Made by a program: the position numbers and the translations under genes. Shown here piece after piece: positions 6,975-17,316 of a DNA stretch of 64,000 nucleotides. Numbering within the stretch: position 1 is the first letter of the stretch; each line of letters starts with the position of its first letter. Source of the DNA: Petrotoga sp. 9PW.55.5.1 (GTDB taxonomy: Bacteria > Thermotogota > Thermotogae > Petrotogales > Petrotogaceae); contig NZ_AUPM01000038.1 of assembly GCF_003265365.1 (NCBI RefSeq), forward strand, positions 1-64,000. The letters are read 5' to 3'. The notes under the pieces were generated by a model. That model was not told the DNA's origin and did no database searches. It worked only from the letters and a program-made list of their open reading frames with translations.

Positions 6975-8435
6975 TTACAAAAGATTTGAAAAAATTCTAG
7001 AAAAAGCTTCTATGAATTTAACTGAGAAAGGCATTGTATTGAAGTAGTGGCTTGATATAAGATCACTGATTTTTAAATCATTCCAAAATATCTCTTCTAT
7101 CCGCTGTGTAACTTTTTTATCGTATATTAAAAGGTTAGATTCATAATTTAACTCAAAACTTCTGATATCAATGTTTGCTGTACCCACTGTAGAAATCAAA
7201 CCATCAACAGAAATAAATTTTGAGTGTATAAACCTGTCTTTTTTATAAAAATATACTTCAACCCCATATTTTATAAGTTCTTCTAAGTAAGTTCTAGAAG
7301 CAAAATACACTAAAAAGTGATCCATCTTCCCTGGAAATAATATCTTCACATCAACACCTGAAAGGGCAGCGGTTTTTATAGCGGAAACTATACTATCGTT
7401 TGGTATGAAGTATGGGGTAGTTATATATATGTGATCTTTTGCAATGTTAATCATTTTAAGAACCATCTGCATTATTGAAGGCATTTCAGATTCTGGACCA
7501 CTTAATGCTATTTGTATCAGTGAATTTCCAACTGCTTCTTGTTTTGTATAGTACTTTTTTGTATCTATTTTTTCCTCTTTTTTTTCTGCTTTTATTATTT
7601 TTTTGTAATCCTCTAAGAAGACCTTCTGTAATCCAGTAACTGCTTCTCCTTTAATTTTTAAATGTAGGTCTCTCCAATATCCCATTTTGCTTTTTCCAAT
7701 ATACTCATCTCCTATGTTTATTCCTCCAATAAAAGCAACATTTCCATCTATAACAGCGATTTTTCTATGATTTCTATAATTAACTTGAGTATTCATAAAT
7801 TTTAGCAAAGGAGATAAAAAATAACTGTAGAAAGCAACTTCTATACCTGCATTTTCTAAATCTTTTATATAACTTTTTTTAAGTCGCCCCGATCCTATTT
7901 TATCCATAACAAATTTAATTTCCACACCTTCATTTGCTTTTTTAATCAACAAATCTTTCAGTTTTTCTCCTGTTTCATCATCTTTAACTATATAATACTC
8001 TAAGTTTATAGTTTTTTTGGCACTTTCAATTTCCCTAAAAAAATCTTCAAACTTTTCTTTCCCGTTTTTAAAGATTTCAATTTTATTCCCAATAAATAAT
8101 GGGGATTTAGAATTTCTTTTCAATAGGGTAATAAGTTGAATATATTCTGTTCCAACTTCTCCTAGAGTATCTATTAAACTCTTTCTTTCATTTTCAGAAA
8201 GAGTTGGTTTTGAATCAAGATAAAGGTCACTTGTTAATTTTTTCCGTTTCCAATTCCTTCCAAAAAAAAGATATACTCCAAATCCTATAAGAGGAAATAC
8301 AGCGAAAATTAAAAGCCAGCTTATGGTTTTCTCTGGCCTTTTTCTTTCCAAAATTACTACAGTTGTTGCAATTACGGCATATATTAATACAAATAATGTC
8401 CAAAAACCAAACTCAAATATAACAGCAAAAGCCAT
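6975..8435 (-). CDS. cls: cardiolipin synthase (phospholipase D family)
   Basis: The 486-residue protein has two N-terminal membrane helices and two PLD domains, the layout and length of ClsA-type enzymes. The first HKD motif is NHRKIAVIDG near residue 222 and the second is IHSKFISVDG near 403, both with intact His, Lys and Asp. It would condense two phosphatidylglycerol molecules into cardiolipin and glycerol at the inner membrane. It directly abuts the stop of the upstream thymidylate kinase gene, implying cotranscription. It ends 17 bases before the promoter of the aromatic-type ABC operon, which is read in the same direction. Confidence 0.9.
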   Translation of the reverse strand: MAFAVIFEFGFWTLFVLIYAVIATTVVILERKRPEKTISWLLIFAVFPLIGFGVYLFFGRNWKRKKLTSDLYLDSKPTLSENERKSLIDTLGEVGTEYIQLITLLKRNSKSPLFIGNKIEIFKNGKEKFEDFFREIESAKKTINLEYYIVKDDETGEKLKDLLIKKANEGVEIKFVMDKIGSGRLKKSYIKDLENAGIEVAFYSYFLSPLLKFMNTQVNYRNHRKIAVIDGNVAFIGGINIGDEYIGKSKMGYWRDLHLKIKGEAVTGLQKVFLEDYKKIIKAEKKEEKIDTKKYYTKQEAVGNSLIQIALSGPESEMPSIMQMVLKMINIAKDHIYITTPYFIPNDSIVSAIKTAALSGVDVKILFPGKMDHFLVYFASRTYLEELIKYGVEVYFYKKDRFIHSKFISVDGLISTVGTANIDIRSFELNYESNLLIYDKKVTQRIEEIFWNDLKISDLISSHYFNTMPFSVKFIEAFSRIFSNLL

Positions 8436-9134
8436 TTATATTCCCTCGCCCTTCTTAATTAATTCCCAAAAAGAGTAAATCTCCTCGTGAATTTCTTCTA
8501 TGGTTTTTAAGTTTTTATTATTTTTCATACAATTAATTATTTTCCAATTGAATTTTTTAGCGATATATTTGGCATTTTGGTAAGTTTTATTAATGTAATT
8601 AATATCTTTCTCATGAATATCTTTTCCCTTAAGATCTATTATTTTTTCTTTTCTTTTTTTCAATAAATTAATGCTTACTTGTGGGGGAATATCCAAAAAA
8701 ATAACATGTTTTGGCTCTGGTAACTCAAATTTCTTAAATTCTAAATCCCATAACCATTCTAAAAATTCGTCTCTTTCTTTAACTTTCTCAAATTTTGAAG
8801 ATTGATATATCATATTAGAAGTAGAATACCGGTCTGCAATTATTATTCCTCCTGTTTCATAAAAACTTTTTAATTCTTTTTGATATGTTGCAAACCTATC
8901 CACAGCGAAAAAAGTAGATGAAGCATAAGGATTTACTTGTTCAGGATTTTCTCCAAATTCTCCTTTTAAATACATTTTAATAAGAGCAGAAGACTCGCTT
9001 TTATAGTTTGGAAACTCTGCTTTAATAGCATTTACATGCGCATTTCGTAATCTGGCGCATAACTTTTCAGCTTGTGTAGCTTTTCCACTTGCATCTGTGC
9101 CTGATTCTATAACAATTAGCATCCCTTTTTTCAT
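8436..9134 (-). CDS. tmk: thymidylate kinase (dTMP kinase)
   Basis: The 232-residue protein begins with the P-loop ESGTDASGKATQAEKL, the GxDxxGKxTQ form specific to thymidylate kinases. A DR(Y/F) motif follows in ADRYSTSNMIYQ. The C-terminal LID segment contains KKRKEK. It phosphorylates dTMP to dTDP with ATP for DNA synthesis. It is about 25 residues longer than the common bacterial enzyme, with the extra length around the FPNYKSESSALIKMYLKGEFG segment, like a known long subgroup. ATG follows AAGGAGA. It sits between the chromate transporter pair and cls. Confidence 0.85.
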   Translation of the reverse strand: MKKGMLIVIESGTDASGKATQAEKLCARLRNAHVNAIKAEFPNYKSESSALIKMYLKGEFGENPEQVNPYASSTFFAVDRFATYQKELKSFYETGGIIIADRYSTSNMIYQSSKFEKVKERDEFLEWLWDLEFKKFELPEPKHVIFLDIPPQVSINLLKKRKEKIIDLKGKDIHEKDINYINKTYQNAKYIAKKFNWKIINCMKNNKNLKTIEEIHEEIYSFWELIKKGEGI

Positions 9135-9146
9135 TAATAATCTCCT

Positions 9147-9710
9147 TTAAAATTTGAATATTATTCCAACTACTGCAGCTAAACCAAGATATACTACTGG
9201 GTGTTTTTTAAATCTTTTCATAAGATAAATTATTACAAGAAACAACAAAATTCCTTTTAAATTAAAAAAATCTGACAAATTTTGAGTATTATAAAAGATT
9301 TCTAAATTGAAAAGAGCTACCTTTGCTACTTCATATCCTGCCGCAGCTATCAATCCTATTACTGCTGGCCTTAATGCATAAAATCCGTTTTGAACTAAAG
9401 GTTTTTCGTTAAATCTTGAAAAATAATGAGCTATCAAACTAATTATTATTATAGATGGTGTAACTATTCCCAGTACAGCTATTATACCACCAAATATTCC
9501 GCCAGCTCTAAAACCTACAAACGTAGCTGTGTTTATTCCTATAGGACCTGGAGTAGATTCTGAGATCGCTATAAAATCTGCTAAATCCTGAGCTGTTAAC
9601 CATGGATATTTGTAGGAGAGTTCTTGTAAAAATGGTATGGTTGCTAATCCGCCACCTATTGAAAAAAGCCCAATTTTAAAAAACTCAAAATACAATAATA
9701 GGTAAATCAT
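9147..9710 (-). CDS. chromate transporter, second half-size subunit
   Basis: The 187-residue membrane protein is a single-domain CHR protein. It contains the family signature FSIGGGLATIPFLQEL near the N-terminus and SESTPGPIGINTATFVGFRAGG in the middle. Two such half-size proteins encoded in tandem replace the fused two-domain ChrA and are thought to form a heterodimer with opposite membrane orientation. The predicted activity is anion export (chromate or a related oxyanion), though the physiological substrate in an anaerobe is unproven. Its start codon overlaps the stop of the partner gene by four bases. Confidence 0.87.
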   Translation of the reverse strand: MIYLLLYFEFFKIGLFSIGGGLATIPFLQELSYKYPWLTAQDLADFIAISESTPGPIGINTATFVGFRAGGIFGGIIAVLGIVTPSIIIISLIAHYFSRFNEKPLVQNGFYALRPAVIGLIAAAGYEVAKVALFNLEIFYNTQNLSDFFNLKGILLFLVIIYLMKRFKKHPVVYLGLAAVVGIIFKF

Positions 9711-10252
9711 CTATTTTCAGCTTCTTTTTTATTTTGAAGGATAATACCTGTTAAAAAAGATATTACTACAACTACGATGGGTGAAACCTTTAAAAAAGCT
9801 GCAACCAAAAAAGATATTAGAAAGATTATTATACCTATATTATCTTTTATAGACTTTTTCCACATATTTATTATCGCGTTCAATATTAAAGCAACAACAG
9901 CGACTCTTAATCCGCCGAAGGCATGTTGAACTATTTCGTATTCTTGAAATCTTTGAAAGAAAATAGCTATTAAGGTTATTATTACTATAGAAGGAAAAAC
10001 CATTCCCAAGGTGGCAAAGATACCTCCAGAAATTCCCCTTAACTTATAACCAACAAAAGTGGAAGTGTTTATGGCAATTATTCCTGGAGTACTTTGTCCA
10101 ATAGCATAATAATCTATAACTTCTTCGTCTGTCGCCCATTTATGTTTTTTTACAACTTCTTCTTGAATCATAGGCAACATAGCGTAACCTCCCCCAAAGG
10201 TCAAACTACCAATCTTGGCAAAAGTTATAAATATTTCCCATAATTCTTTCAT
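9707..10252 (-). CDS. chromate transporter, first half-size subunit
   Basis: This 181-residue CHR-domain protein carries GSLTFGGGYAMLPMIQEEVV near the N-terminus and GQSTPGIIAINTSTFVGYKLRG in the middle, paralogous to the next gene. The two subunits are translationally coupled by a 4-base ATGA overlap. The ATG at 10252 follows AAAAGGAGA. A stem-loop with flanking A and T runs lies just upstream at 10278-10320, so expression may depend on read-through from the nuclease gene or on a promoter within that short gap. Confidence 0.87.
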   Translation of the reverse strand: MKELWEIFITFAKIGSLTFGGGYAMLPMIQEEVVKKHKWATDEEVIDYYAIGQSTPGIIAINTSTFVGYKLRGISGGIFATLGMVFPSIVIITLIAIFFQRFQEYEIVQHAFGGLRVAVVALILNAIINMWKKSIKDNIGIIIFLISFLVAAFLKVSPIVVVVISFLTGIILQNKKEAENR

Positions 10253-10277
10253 ATGTCTTTGAATCTCCTTTTCATTG

Positions 10278-10320
10278 AAAAAGACTTATGTACAGCACAC
10301 ACTATACATAGGTCTTTTTT
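10278..10320 (-). terminator. intrinsic terminator after the nuclease gene
   Basis: A stem of about 14 bp, TACATAGGTCTTTTTT pairing with AAAAAGACTTATGTA (one T-G pair), encloses a 12-base loop and is flanked by A and T runs. It would act on minus-strand transcripts leaving the nuclease gene, and possibly in both directions. It ends 26 bases before the chromate-pair start codon. Confidence 0.7.
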
Positions 10321-10342
10321 AAATAATTATGATTTATTGACA

Positions 10343-11443
10343 TTAGATTTTTCTTAGATTTTCTAATACAACTTTCGTGGCTCTACAATCATCTTCATTG
10401 TATCTGAAAATCTTATTTAATGATTCTTGATTCCCTTTTAAATAAGAAGAGTATTCAAGGATAACGGTGAATCCATTTAATTCTGTTTGCCAGGAGAAAC
10501 CAAAATATTTACTTATATCTTTTAAAGAATAAGAAACAACAGGCAAACTGTAATTCTTTCTTATGATTTCATATAGATCACAAGATTTTAAAACAATCTT
10601 GTTTATTTTTCCTTTCAACTTTGGATACATGAAAGAAAGTTTTCTAAGAGCTGTTATATCATTTTGATCGTAATGCAATAACAATTTGTCCTTATTATAA
10701 AGATAATCAACCATCTTTTCAACTTCTTTTATCCCGTTTTTACCAAGGAAAAAAGGAATATACCTATCTTCATCTAAAAAACCAAACAAAAAATCTTTAT
10801 TCTTATACGTTTCCACATCAAATACAATATAATCACTCGGAAGATCGGCCCTATTAATGGCATATGATTTATTTTCAACTAGTGATTTTAAGTTATAAAG
10901 AGGTTTTTTGAATTCTTTTCCAAATTTTTCAATCTGATCAGTTTTTATAATATTTATAGGATCAAGATTCATCTTTTTTAATTCTTCAACCATATTTTTA
11001 CTAAAATTTGGAACAACCGAATAGTCTCCACCTTTTAGAAACTGAATATGACAATCGTTTTTTAACTTGCAAAACTTACAGTGCGGCCCATGTTTTTTCT
11101 TTTCTGGCGAAAGATTATTAAACTCTTTTTTTATCCATTTCTCTTTTAAAAGAATTTCTGTAATACTTATTTCTTCACTGCCATTGGGAGTTTCTAAAAC
11201 AATTCTTTTTAGATTAGTTCCCTTTTCTTCAAAATATTTGTATACAGCATATATATGTAGCCAATAAGATTTTTTAAATCTTTGACCCATTCTAAAAATT
11301 TTTACTACACCCTTATCAATACTTTCGTAATTAGCCTGAACTTTTAATCCATTGATGTTCGTTTCAAAAGAAATTCCTTCTCTTTTATAAGTAGGTATAA
11401 AGTAGGTGCAATGTTTAAAATTCTCATAATAAAGTAAATCCAT
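10343..11443 (-). CDS. TM0106-type RecB-like/RNase H-like nuclease
   Basis: The 366-residue protein has two parts. The N-terminal part has Cys12 and a cluster Cys122, Cys125, Cys131 (HCKFCKLKNDC), the split four-cysteine arrangement that holds an iron-sulphur cluster in Cas4/AddB-type RecB nucleases. The usual E-x-K catalytic strand of the RecB fold is not obvious. From about residue 200 a DEDD exonuclease (RNase_H_2) domain is clear: YIVFDVETY (Asp209, Glu211), LLHYDQNDITAL and YNEDDCRATK. It is probably a DNA or RNA exonuclease of unknown pathway. It lies downstream of glyQS in the same direction. Confidence 0.72.
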   Translation of the reverse strand: MDLLYYENFKHCTYFIPTYKREGISFETNINGLKVQANYESIDKGVVKIFRMGQRFKKSYWLHIYAVYKYFEEKGTNLKRIVLETPNGSEEISITEILLKEKWIKKEFNNLSPEKKKHGPHCKFCKLKNDCHIQFLKGGDYSVVPNFSKNMVEELKKMNLDPINIIKTDQIEKFGKEFKKPLYNLKSLVENKSYAINRADLPSDYIVFDVETYKNKDFLFGFLDEDRYIPFFLGKNGIKEVEKMVDYLYNKDKLLLHYDQNDITALRKLSFMYPKLKGKINKIVLKSCDLYEIIRKNYSLPVVSYSLKDISKYFGFSWQTELNGFTVILEYSSYLKGNQESLNKIFRYNEDDCRATKVVLENLRKI

Positions 11444-11470
11444 TTACCAAAAACGCCTCATTTCCAACAT

Positions 11471-13537
11471 TTATCCTTTATATAACTTTTCTATGTCTCC
11501 AATTTCATAAAATAATTTTGATAGGACTTTCAAGAAACTAAGCCTATTGTTCCTTATAGACTCGTCTTCTGACATCACAAAGACATTATCAAAATATCTA
11601 TCAATATCTTCTTTAAGAGAGATCAAAGCATCTATAGCTCCATCGTAATCCAATTTTTTCAAATGATACTCAAATTGGGTTTTTACTTCTAAATACCTTT
11701 GAAATAATGACTTTTCTGCATCTTCTACAAACAATCTTCCATAGTATTTATCACTATTATGATTTTTAGAAATATTGTTAACCCTTTGAAATGCAATTAT
11801 AAAATTCTGAAATTCTTCTTTTTTGAAATATTTGTCTAAGCTTTTAGCAGCCAAATAAGCCCTTAAAGGCTTAAATGAATTAATTAAAACGGAATTTGTT
11901 GATTCTTTAATTATATTCTCTTTTTCTAGAATTGTTTCTAATCTGTTGGCAATAAAATCTCTTAACTTATTATCTTCAAGTGAAATTGAGATATTATTTT
12001 TCCCACTTTCATTATAAATTTCTTGTGACAATCTAAAAAGATATTCAAGATCTAAATCCCATTCAAAAGAAAGTAATATCCTCAAAATCCCAAAAACTTT
12101 CCTTCTCAAAGCAAAAGGATCTTTGGATCCCGATGGAACTTTACCAATACCAAAATAACCTACAATATCATCGATCTTATCCGCTAAAGATACTATATTT
12201 GCAATTAAGTTAGTTGATATTTCATCATTTTCAGAAAGTGGTTTGTAATGCTCTTGTGCAGTTAAATAAATATCTTCTTCTTCGCCTTTATGTTTCAAAT
12301 AAATTCTTCCCATAACTCCTTGTAATTCGGGAAACTCATAAACAACCTTTGAAGGTATATCTATTTTACACAAAATTCCAGCTCTTTTAACTAATTCCAA
12401 ATCTTTTATTCCAAGCTTCTCTGCAATTTTTATAGATAATTTTGAAATTCTTTCACACTTTTCTTTATAACTTCCAAGCCCTTCTTGATACATAATATCT
12501 TTGAGTTGCTCGAGTCGACTTTCTATATCTACTTTTAAGTCATCTTCATAATAAAAAGCGGCGTCATCTAACCTAGCGTTTATAACTCTGCTATAACCGT
12601 TGATTACATTTTTTTCACGGTCTAAACCATCTTGAAAGGCTATATATTTATTTGTTATAATACCGTCTTTCATAGCAACGAAACTTCTCTGATGATGTTT
12701 TACCGTGGCAACTACAATTTCTTGTGGTAAAGATAAGTACTTTCCTTCAAAAGTTCCAACGATTCCTTGTGGAAATTCCACCATCTTCGCTATCTCTTCA
12801 ACTAAATCTTTATGTTCTTCTATAGAAACCTCTATATCGTTTTTTTCTTGCAATTCTTTTATTTCTCTTTCTATCAATTCTATTCTTTCTTCATATGAAG
12901 GTATAACATAATTTCTTTTTAAATTATCAAAAAAAGTTTCAGGAGTATGAACTAATATCTCCTCTCCAAAAAAACGATGACCATAACTCTTTTTTGAAGC
13001 CATTTTTCCGAACAATTCCAAATCTATGATTTCATTGTTATATATAGCCATTAACCAATGAACTGGCCTCACAAATGAATATTTCCCTGTACCCCATTTC
13101 ATACTTTTTTTGAAGGTCATTTTGTTTATTATTTCTGATATGATCTTTTTCAATATGATTTTCGTTGGTTCGCCTTTTCTTATTAATTCTATATATGCAT
13201 ACTCACAATTATTAAACCATTTGAATTGAACTTCTTCTACTTTTACTCCTGAACTCTTCGCAAAACCTTCAAGTGCTTTTGTGGGTTTTTCGTTTTTATC
13301 AAAACAAATATTTTTTGGAGGACCTTTTCTTTCATCTTTTTTATCAGGTTGTTTATCAGGTAATCCTACAATATAAGCACCAAATCTTCTGGGAGTTATA
13401 AATATTCTTAAAGATAAAAAAGTAATCCCATTCATTTCAAAAGAATTTTTCAATCCTTCTTCTAGTTGAGTTCTTATACTGTCAAATTCAGTAGGAGGTA
13501 AGTCTTCAACGCCTAATTCAAAAATTACTTTATTCAA
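11471..13537 (-). CDS. glyS: glycyl-tRNA synthetase beta subunit
   Basis: The 688-residue protein matches the length of bacterial GlyS. It begins with [15 protein letters not shown], characteristic of the subunit (usually ELGTEELPP). It contains the GHRFFGEEI and [16 protein letters not shown] segments, an HD-like core and a C-terminal anticodon-binding region. With GlyQ it forms the alpha2beta2 enzyme that charges tRNA-Gly. Its start overlaps the end of glyQ by eight bases, giving translational coupling and equal stoichiometry. Confidence 0.95.
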   Translation of the reverse strand: MNKVIFELGVEDLPPTEFDSIRTQLEEGLKNSFEMNGITFLSLRIFITPRRFGAYIVGLPDKQPDKKDERKGPPKNICFDKNEKPTKALEGFAKSSGVKVEEVQFKWFNNCEYAYIELIRKGEPTKIILKKIISEIINKMTFKKSMKWGTGKYSFVRPVHWLMAIYNNEIIDLELFGKMASKKSYGHRFFGEEILVHTPETFFDNLKRNYVIPSYEERIELIEREIKELQEKNDIEVSIEEHKDLVEEIAKMVEFPQGIVGTFEGKYLSLPQEIVVATVKHHQRSFVAMKDGIITNKYIAFQDGLDREKNVINGYSRVINARLDDAAFYYEDDLKVDIESRLEQLKDIMYQEGLGSYKEKCERISKLSIKIAEKLGIKDLELVKRAGILCKIDIPSKVVYEFPELQGVMGRIYLKHKGEEEDIYLTAQEHYKPLSENDEISTNLIANIVSLADKIDDIVGYFGIGKVPSGSKDPFALRRKVFGILRILLSFEWDLDLEYLFRLSQEIYNESGKNNISISLEDNKLRDFIANRLETILEKENIIKESTNSVLINSFKPLRAYLAAKSLDKYFKKEEFQNFIIAFQRVNNISKNHNSDKYYGRLFVEDAEKSLFQRYLEVKTQFEYHLKKLDYDGAIDALISLKEDIDRYFDNVFVMSEDESIRNNRLSFLKVLSKLFYEIGDIEKLYKG

Positions 13538-14393
13538 CGTCGATTACCTCCTCTTCCAGACTCTCTATATATAATTTTGCACAGCTCTTGGCCATATTTC
13601 TTATATCTAAAATATATTGGTGCCTTTCATTAACTCCTATAGCATTTCTTGCATCTAATAAATTGAAAACATGCGCAGATTTTGCTAAATAATCGTACCC
13701 AGGAAGATACAATCCTTTTGTTATAAGAGATTGAAACTCTCTTTTGTAAGTATAATATAGATTTTTAAGCATTTCAGTATCTGCTATCTCAAAATTATAA
13801 ATAGAGAACTGTCTTTCATTCTCTTTATATATTTCTTTGTATTTTACATTTTTATTCCACATAGTTTCATAAACGTTATCTACCCCTTGGAGATACATAG
13901 CTATCCTTTCGATACCGTATGTTAGTTCAACAGGTATAAAAGTTAATGGCACCCCGCCCATTTGTTGAAAATAGGTAAACTGGGTAATCTCCATCCCATC
14001 AAGCCACACTTCCCAACCTACGCCCCAAGCACCTAAAGTCGGTGATTCCCAATTATCTTCGACAAATCTAATATCATGTTCTTTAGGAGAAATTCCTAAA
14101 GATTTTAAAGAATTTATATAGATGTTTTGAATATTTTCAGGAGATGGTTTAATTACTACTTGGTACTGATAAAATCTTTGCATTCGGTTAGGATTTTCAC
14201 CATACCTACCATCTGTTGGCCTTCTGCAAGGCTGTGCATAAGCTACTTTCCACTCATTTTCTCCAAAGGACCTAAAAAAAGTGGCGGGACTGTACGTCCC
14301 TGCCCCCATTTCTAAATCATACGGTTGATCTATGACACATCCAAAATCAGACCAAAATTTTTCTAAATTTATAATCACTTCTTGAATGTACAA
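13530..14393 (-). CDS. glyQ: glycyl-tRNA synthetase alpha subunit
   Basis: The 287-residue class II catalytic subunit shows the highly conserved [22 protein letters not shown] start. Also present are [20 protein letters not shown] and [19 protein letters not shown]. It activates glycine and transfers it to tRNA-Gly together with GlyS. ATG at 14393 is 45 bases after the stop of the DAK2 gene. No T-box leader is present in that gap, so glyQS is probably read as part of the longer upstream transcript. Confidence 0.96.
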   Translation of the reverse strand: MYIQEVIINLEKFWSDFGCVIDQPYDLEMGAGTYSPATFFRSFGENEWKVAYAQPCRRPTDGRYGENPNRMQRFYQYQVVIKPSPENIQNIYINSLKSLGISPKEHDIRFVEDNWESPTLGAWGVGWEVWLDGMEITQFTYFQQMGGVPLTFIPVELTYGIERIAMYLQGVDNVYETMWNKNVKYKEIYKENERQFSIYNFEIADTEMLKNLYYTYKREFQSLITKGLYLPGYDYLAKSAHVFNLLDARNAIGVNERHQYILDIRNMAKSCAKLYIESLEEEVIDVE

Positions 14394-14438
14394 AAGTTAT
14401 TCCTCCATTTCTTAACTATAATAACAAATTGTGAACCT

Positions 14439-16106
14439 TTATTCAACAGAGATTAGTAAAGGATAATGCCTTTGCCCACCTTCGTGTATCTCAATTTCTA
14501 TATCTGCAAATTTTTGTGTTAAATTTTTTACTAATTGATCGATTTTTTCTTTCTTTGCTCCTTCTCCGTATATAATTGTAACCATCTGATATCCTTTTTT
14601 AATAAGTTCTTCCAAACCTTTTTCGACTTCTTTGTAGATGTTTTTACTATGAGATTTTAACTCCTTCCCAATAAATAATAGATACTCGCCTTTTTTTATT
14701 TTTTCACCATTTACAACAGAATCTCTTACAGCATAAGTTACTTCGATAGGAACAACTGACCTAATATATTCCGTCATGGATTCAGTTAATTCTTCACTAT
14801 CCATACTATCATTAAATCCTAACATTGCACTTATCCCTTCTTGAATATGTTTTGTAGGTAAAACTAAAACTTCTTTATCTGTTAATTCTTTTGCCTTTTC
14901 TGCTGCCACAATAATATTAGGATTGTTGGGCAGCACGATAGCCTTTTTTTGGGATAATTTATTAATAGCATTAGAAATATCCTTTACACTGGGGTTAGTT
15001 GTCTGTCCTCCAAAAATAATCTCGTCTACTCCCAAACTTTTAAAAATATTAGATATTCCTTTCCCTGGAGAAATAGCAACTATACCCCATTTTTTATTGT
15101 TTTTATTATTGAGATTAGATACTTTAGCTTGTTGAATATCGTTAGATTTTTTTTCTTTTTGCCCCTCAATAACATGCTCATGCTGAGCTTTCATATTATC
15201 AATTTTTGTCTTAATTAGTTCTCCGTATTCCAAAAATTTTTCAAAGACCAAACCTGGATGATTTGTATGAACGTGTAATTTCAATATTTCTTCTTGATTA
15301 ACCAAAACAATAGAATCTCCAATACTTTCCAAAAAACCTTTTAGTTCTTCTAAAATTCTCTTTTGAACTGGTCTCTTATTAAATTTTACAATCGCCTCTG
15401 TACAATACTGAAAAGTTAACTCCTCATAAGCTATTTCTGCTATCTCTTCAGGAGAAGCTTCTTCTAATCTTTCTATTTCTATTTCTATATCTCCATGAAT
15501 TGCATCATTTATACCTTTAATAATGTAGGCAAAGCCTTTCGCACCCGCATCAACAACATTAGAATCACGTAATTTTTTTAAATATTTAGGTGTTTCATTT
15601 ACTATTTCAAATGAGTATTTAGTCATTGTTTCAAAAAAAAGGAGAAAATCTTTTTCATCTTTCATGGTCTCTTCCATCTGTTCCGATAATCTTCTTATAA
15701 GAGTAAGCATAGTTCCTTCAACAGGTTTCATAACTGCTTTATAAGCCAGTTCCCTTGCATTTTGAAGAGCTTTTAAAAAATCTTGAGTGTTAATCCTTTT
15801 CTTTTTTTCTAAAACCTCCGTCATACCTCTAAATATTTGTGAAAGAATAACTCCAGAATTACCTCTGGCACCTAATAAAAGACCTCTTCTTAATGCTTCC
15901 ATCATAGATTTCATATCATCTTTATCTTCTACTTCATCCATACTTTTGCATGCCTCGAGCATACCTGCTAACATATTTGTTCCAGTATCTCCATCGGGAA
16001 CCGGAAAAACATTTAACGCATTTATTTCATCTCTGTTCTTAGATAATTCTTCCGTACCTTTTTTTAGCGCTATATACAAATCTTTAGCATACAAAAATCT
16101 CTGCAT
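14439..16106 (-). CDS. fakA: DAK2-domain fatty acid kinase (FakA/YloV-like)
   Basis: The 555-residue protein has an N-terminal DAK2 (Dak phosphatase/kinase L) domain with NVFPVPDGDTGTNM near residue 30 and RGARGNSGVILSQIFRG-type residues near 97-110, where ATP and metal bind. A middle domain and a C-terminal DegV-like DUF1949 region follow (LPNNPNIIVAAEKA, GQRHYPLLISVE). FakA phosphorylates exogenous fatty acids bound to a FakB partner for phospholipid synthesis. No fakB is seen nearby. It is preceded by an Asp23-family gene, as in many Firmicutes (yloU-yloV). Confidence 0.85.
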   Translation of the reverse strand: MQRFLYAKDLYIALKKGTEELSKNRDEINALNVFPVPDGDTGTNMLAGMLEACKSMDEVEDKDDMKSMMEALRRGLLLGARGNSGVILSQIFRGMTEVLEKKKRINTQDFLKALQNARELAYKAVMKPVEGTMLTLIRRLSEQMEETMKDEKDFLLFFETMTKYSFEIVNETPKYLKKLRDSNVVDAGAKGFAYIIKGINDAIHGDIEIEIERLEEASPEEIAEIAYEELTFQYCTEAIVKFNKRPVQKRILEELKGFLESIGDSIVLVNQEEILKLHVHTNHPGLVFEKFLEYGELIKTKIDNMKAQHEHVIEGQKEKKSNDIQQAKVSNLNNKNNKKWGIVAISPGKGISNIFKSLGVDEIIFGGQTTNPSVKDISNAINKLSQKKAIVLPNNPNIIVAAEKAKELTDKEVLVLPTKHIQEGISAMLGFNDSMDSEELTESMTEYIRSVVPIEVTYAVRDSVVNGEKIKKGEYLLFIGKELKSHSKNIYKEVEKGLEELIKKGYQMVTIIYGEGAKKEKIDQLVKNLTQKFADIEIEIHEGGQRHYPLLISVE

Positions 16107-16122
16107 TGAATTACACCTTCTC

Positions 16123-16467
16123 TCAATATTTCAATCCAGATATGCTCACATTCACTTTAATATTGTTGAAATTTAACATGGATTTTACTCTATGATGAAC
16201 ATTTTCTTGTATATTTTGAGCAACTTTTTTTATAGGTAAACCGTATTCAAGCACAAGGTAAAGCTCAACAGTAACACTTTCTTCATCTTCTAAAATATTA
16301 ATTCCTCTGTCTTCACTTTTTGACCACAGACTCGATATTCTATCAAAAAAACCTTGCTTCCCAGTGATTTCAACGGCTCCATAAGATTCAATAACCGCTT
16401 TATAAACTAATTCTTTGATTACTTCGCTTTTAACATCAATGGTTCCAAATTCCGTTTCCATTAACAT
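16123..16467 (-). CDS. Asp23/Gls24 family envelope-stress protein (YloU-like)
   Basis: The protein of about 114 residues has the Asp23 fold signature. An N-terminal GTIDVKSEVIKELVYKAVIESYGA is followed by VTVELYLVLEYGLPIKKVAQNIQENV. Such proteins are membrane-associated or cytoplasmic and are linked to envelope homeostasis and fatty acid kinase expression; their biochemical role is unclear. The start is set at the ATG at 16467, five bases after GGAGGTGA; an upstream ATG at 16482 overlaps the ribosome site itself. It sits between the MEMO gene and fakA with tight spacing. Confidence 0.85.
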   Translation of the reverse strand: MLMETEFGTIDVKSEVIKELVYKAVIESYGAVEITGKQGFFDRISSLWSKSEDRGINILEDEESVTVELYLVLEYGLPIKKVAQNIQENVHHRVKSMLNFNNIKVNVSISGLKY

Positions 16468-16481
16468 GAGGTTCACCTCCA

Positions 16482-17306
16482 TTATTTAATGTTTTTTACT
16501 GAAGTTAAAATTGCAGACATATACCCAACAACACTTTCAAAATCTCCGCTTCTTTCGCCGCTAGTAACATGCTCAATTATTTCTATATCATTAAATCCCA
16601 TGTATAGCAAAGTTGAGATAGGTCCATAACCACACATAGTTATTTTGTATGTTTTAATTGTATCATAAATACCTTCTATATCCATATTTTTTATTTTTTC
16701 TATAACTTTTTGGTCTTTTTTTAAAGTGGTTTCGTGACTTTCATAATGATTCATATCAGATGAGGCGACTATTAAATCACCATCTGAAATTATCTCTCTT
16801 AAAACTTGCCCGATTTTTTTTGCGGCAGAATTCGATTGATCCATCATACATATTGGAATGATTTTAAAGTTATTATCCATGACATATTGAATAAAAGGCA
16901 ACTGAACTTCCAAAGAATGTTCTTGTAGATGCCCAATTTCATCATTAGGTATATTTAAAGCTTTTGAAATATATTTAGAGATTTCACCATCAACTTGCAC
17001 TTTACCAAAAGGAGTTTCCCAAGACCCTTCAGGAAAAATTGATATAGGTAAACCCATACCTGTATGGTTAGGACCTAACAGAAAGACACGTTTTACAACG
17101 CCTCTTTCAAAGACTTTTTTAAACGCTTTAGCAGCAGTTTCGCCTGAGTATATGTACCCAGCATGAGGTACTATTATTCCTATAGGAGGAATTAAAGTAT
17201 TTCCGTTAACTTTAAAACTTTCCCCATAAAAATCCCTTACAACTCTTTTCAACTCTTGCAGATTTGATGGATAAAAAAATCCCGCTACCACCGGTTTTCT
17301 TTCCAT
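16482..17306 (-). CDS. MEMO1-family protein (AmmeMemoRadiSam system protein B)
   Basis: The 274-residue protein matches the MEMO family. It has PVVAGFFYP at the N-terminus, IVPHAGYIYSGETAAKAF near residue 48, LLGPNHTG near 80, ASSDMNHYE near 185 and MCGYGPI near 228. The two His and the Cys in these motifs line the putative metal site, related to class III extradiol dioxygenases. Bacterial members often accompany an AMMECR1 protein and a radical SAM enzyme, neither of which is adjacent here. It lies within the large minus-strand run and its stop overlaps the leader of the Asp23 gene. Confidence 0.87.
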   Translation of the reverse strand: MERKPVVAGFFYPSNLQELKRVVRDFYGESFKVNGNTLIPPIGIIVPHAGYIYSGETAAKAFKKVFERGVVKRVFLLGPNHTGMGLPISIFPEGSWETPFGKVQVDGEISKYISKALNIPNDEIGHLQEHSLEVQLPFIQYVMDNNFKIIPICMMDQSNSAAKKIGQVLREIISDGDLIVASSDMNHYESHETTLKKDQKVIEKIKNMDIEGIYDTIKTYKITMCGYGPISTLLYMGFNDIEIIEHVTSGERSGDFESVVGYMSAILTSVKNIK

Positions 17307-17316
17307 ATACTCTCAC

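Noticed and set aside
14394-14438. Possible T-box or promoter ahead of glyQ
   Set aside because: Only 45 bases separate it from the DAK2 gene and they contain no leader structure.
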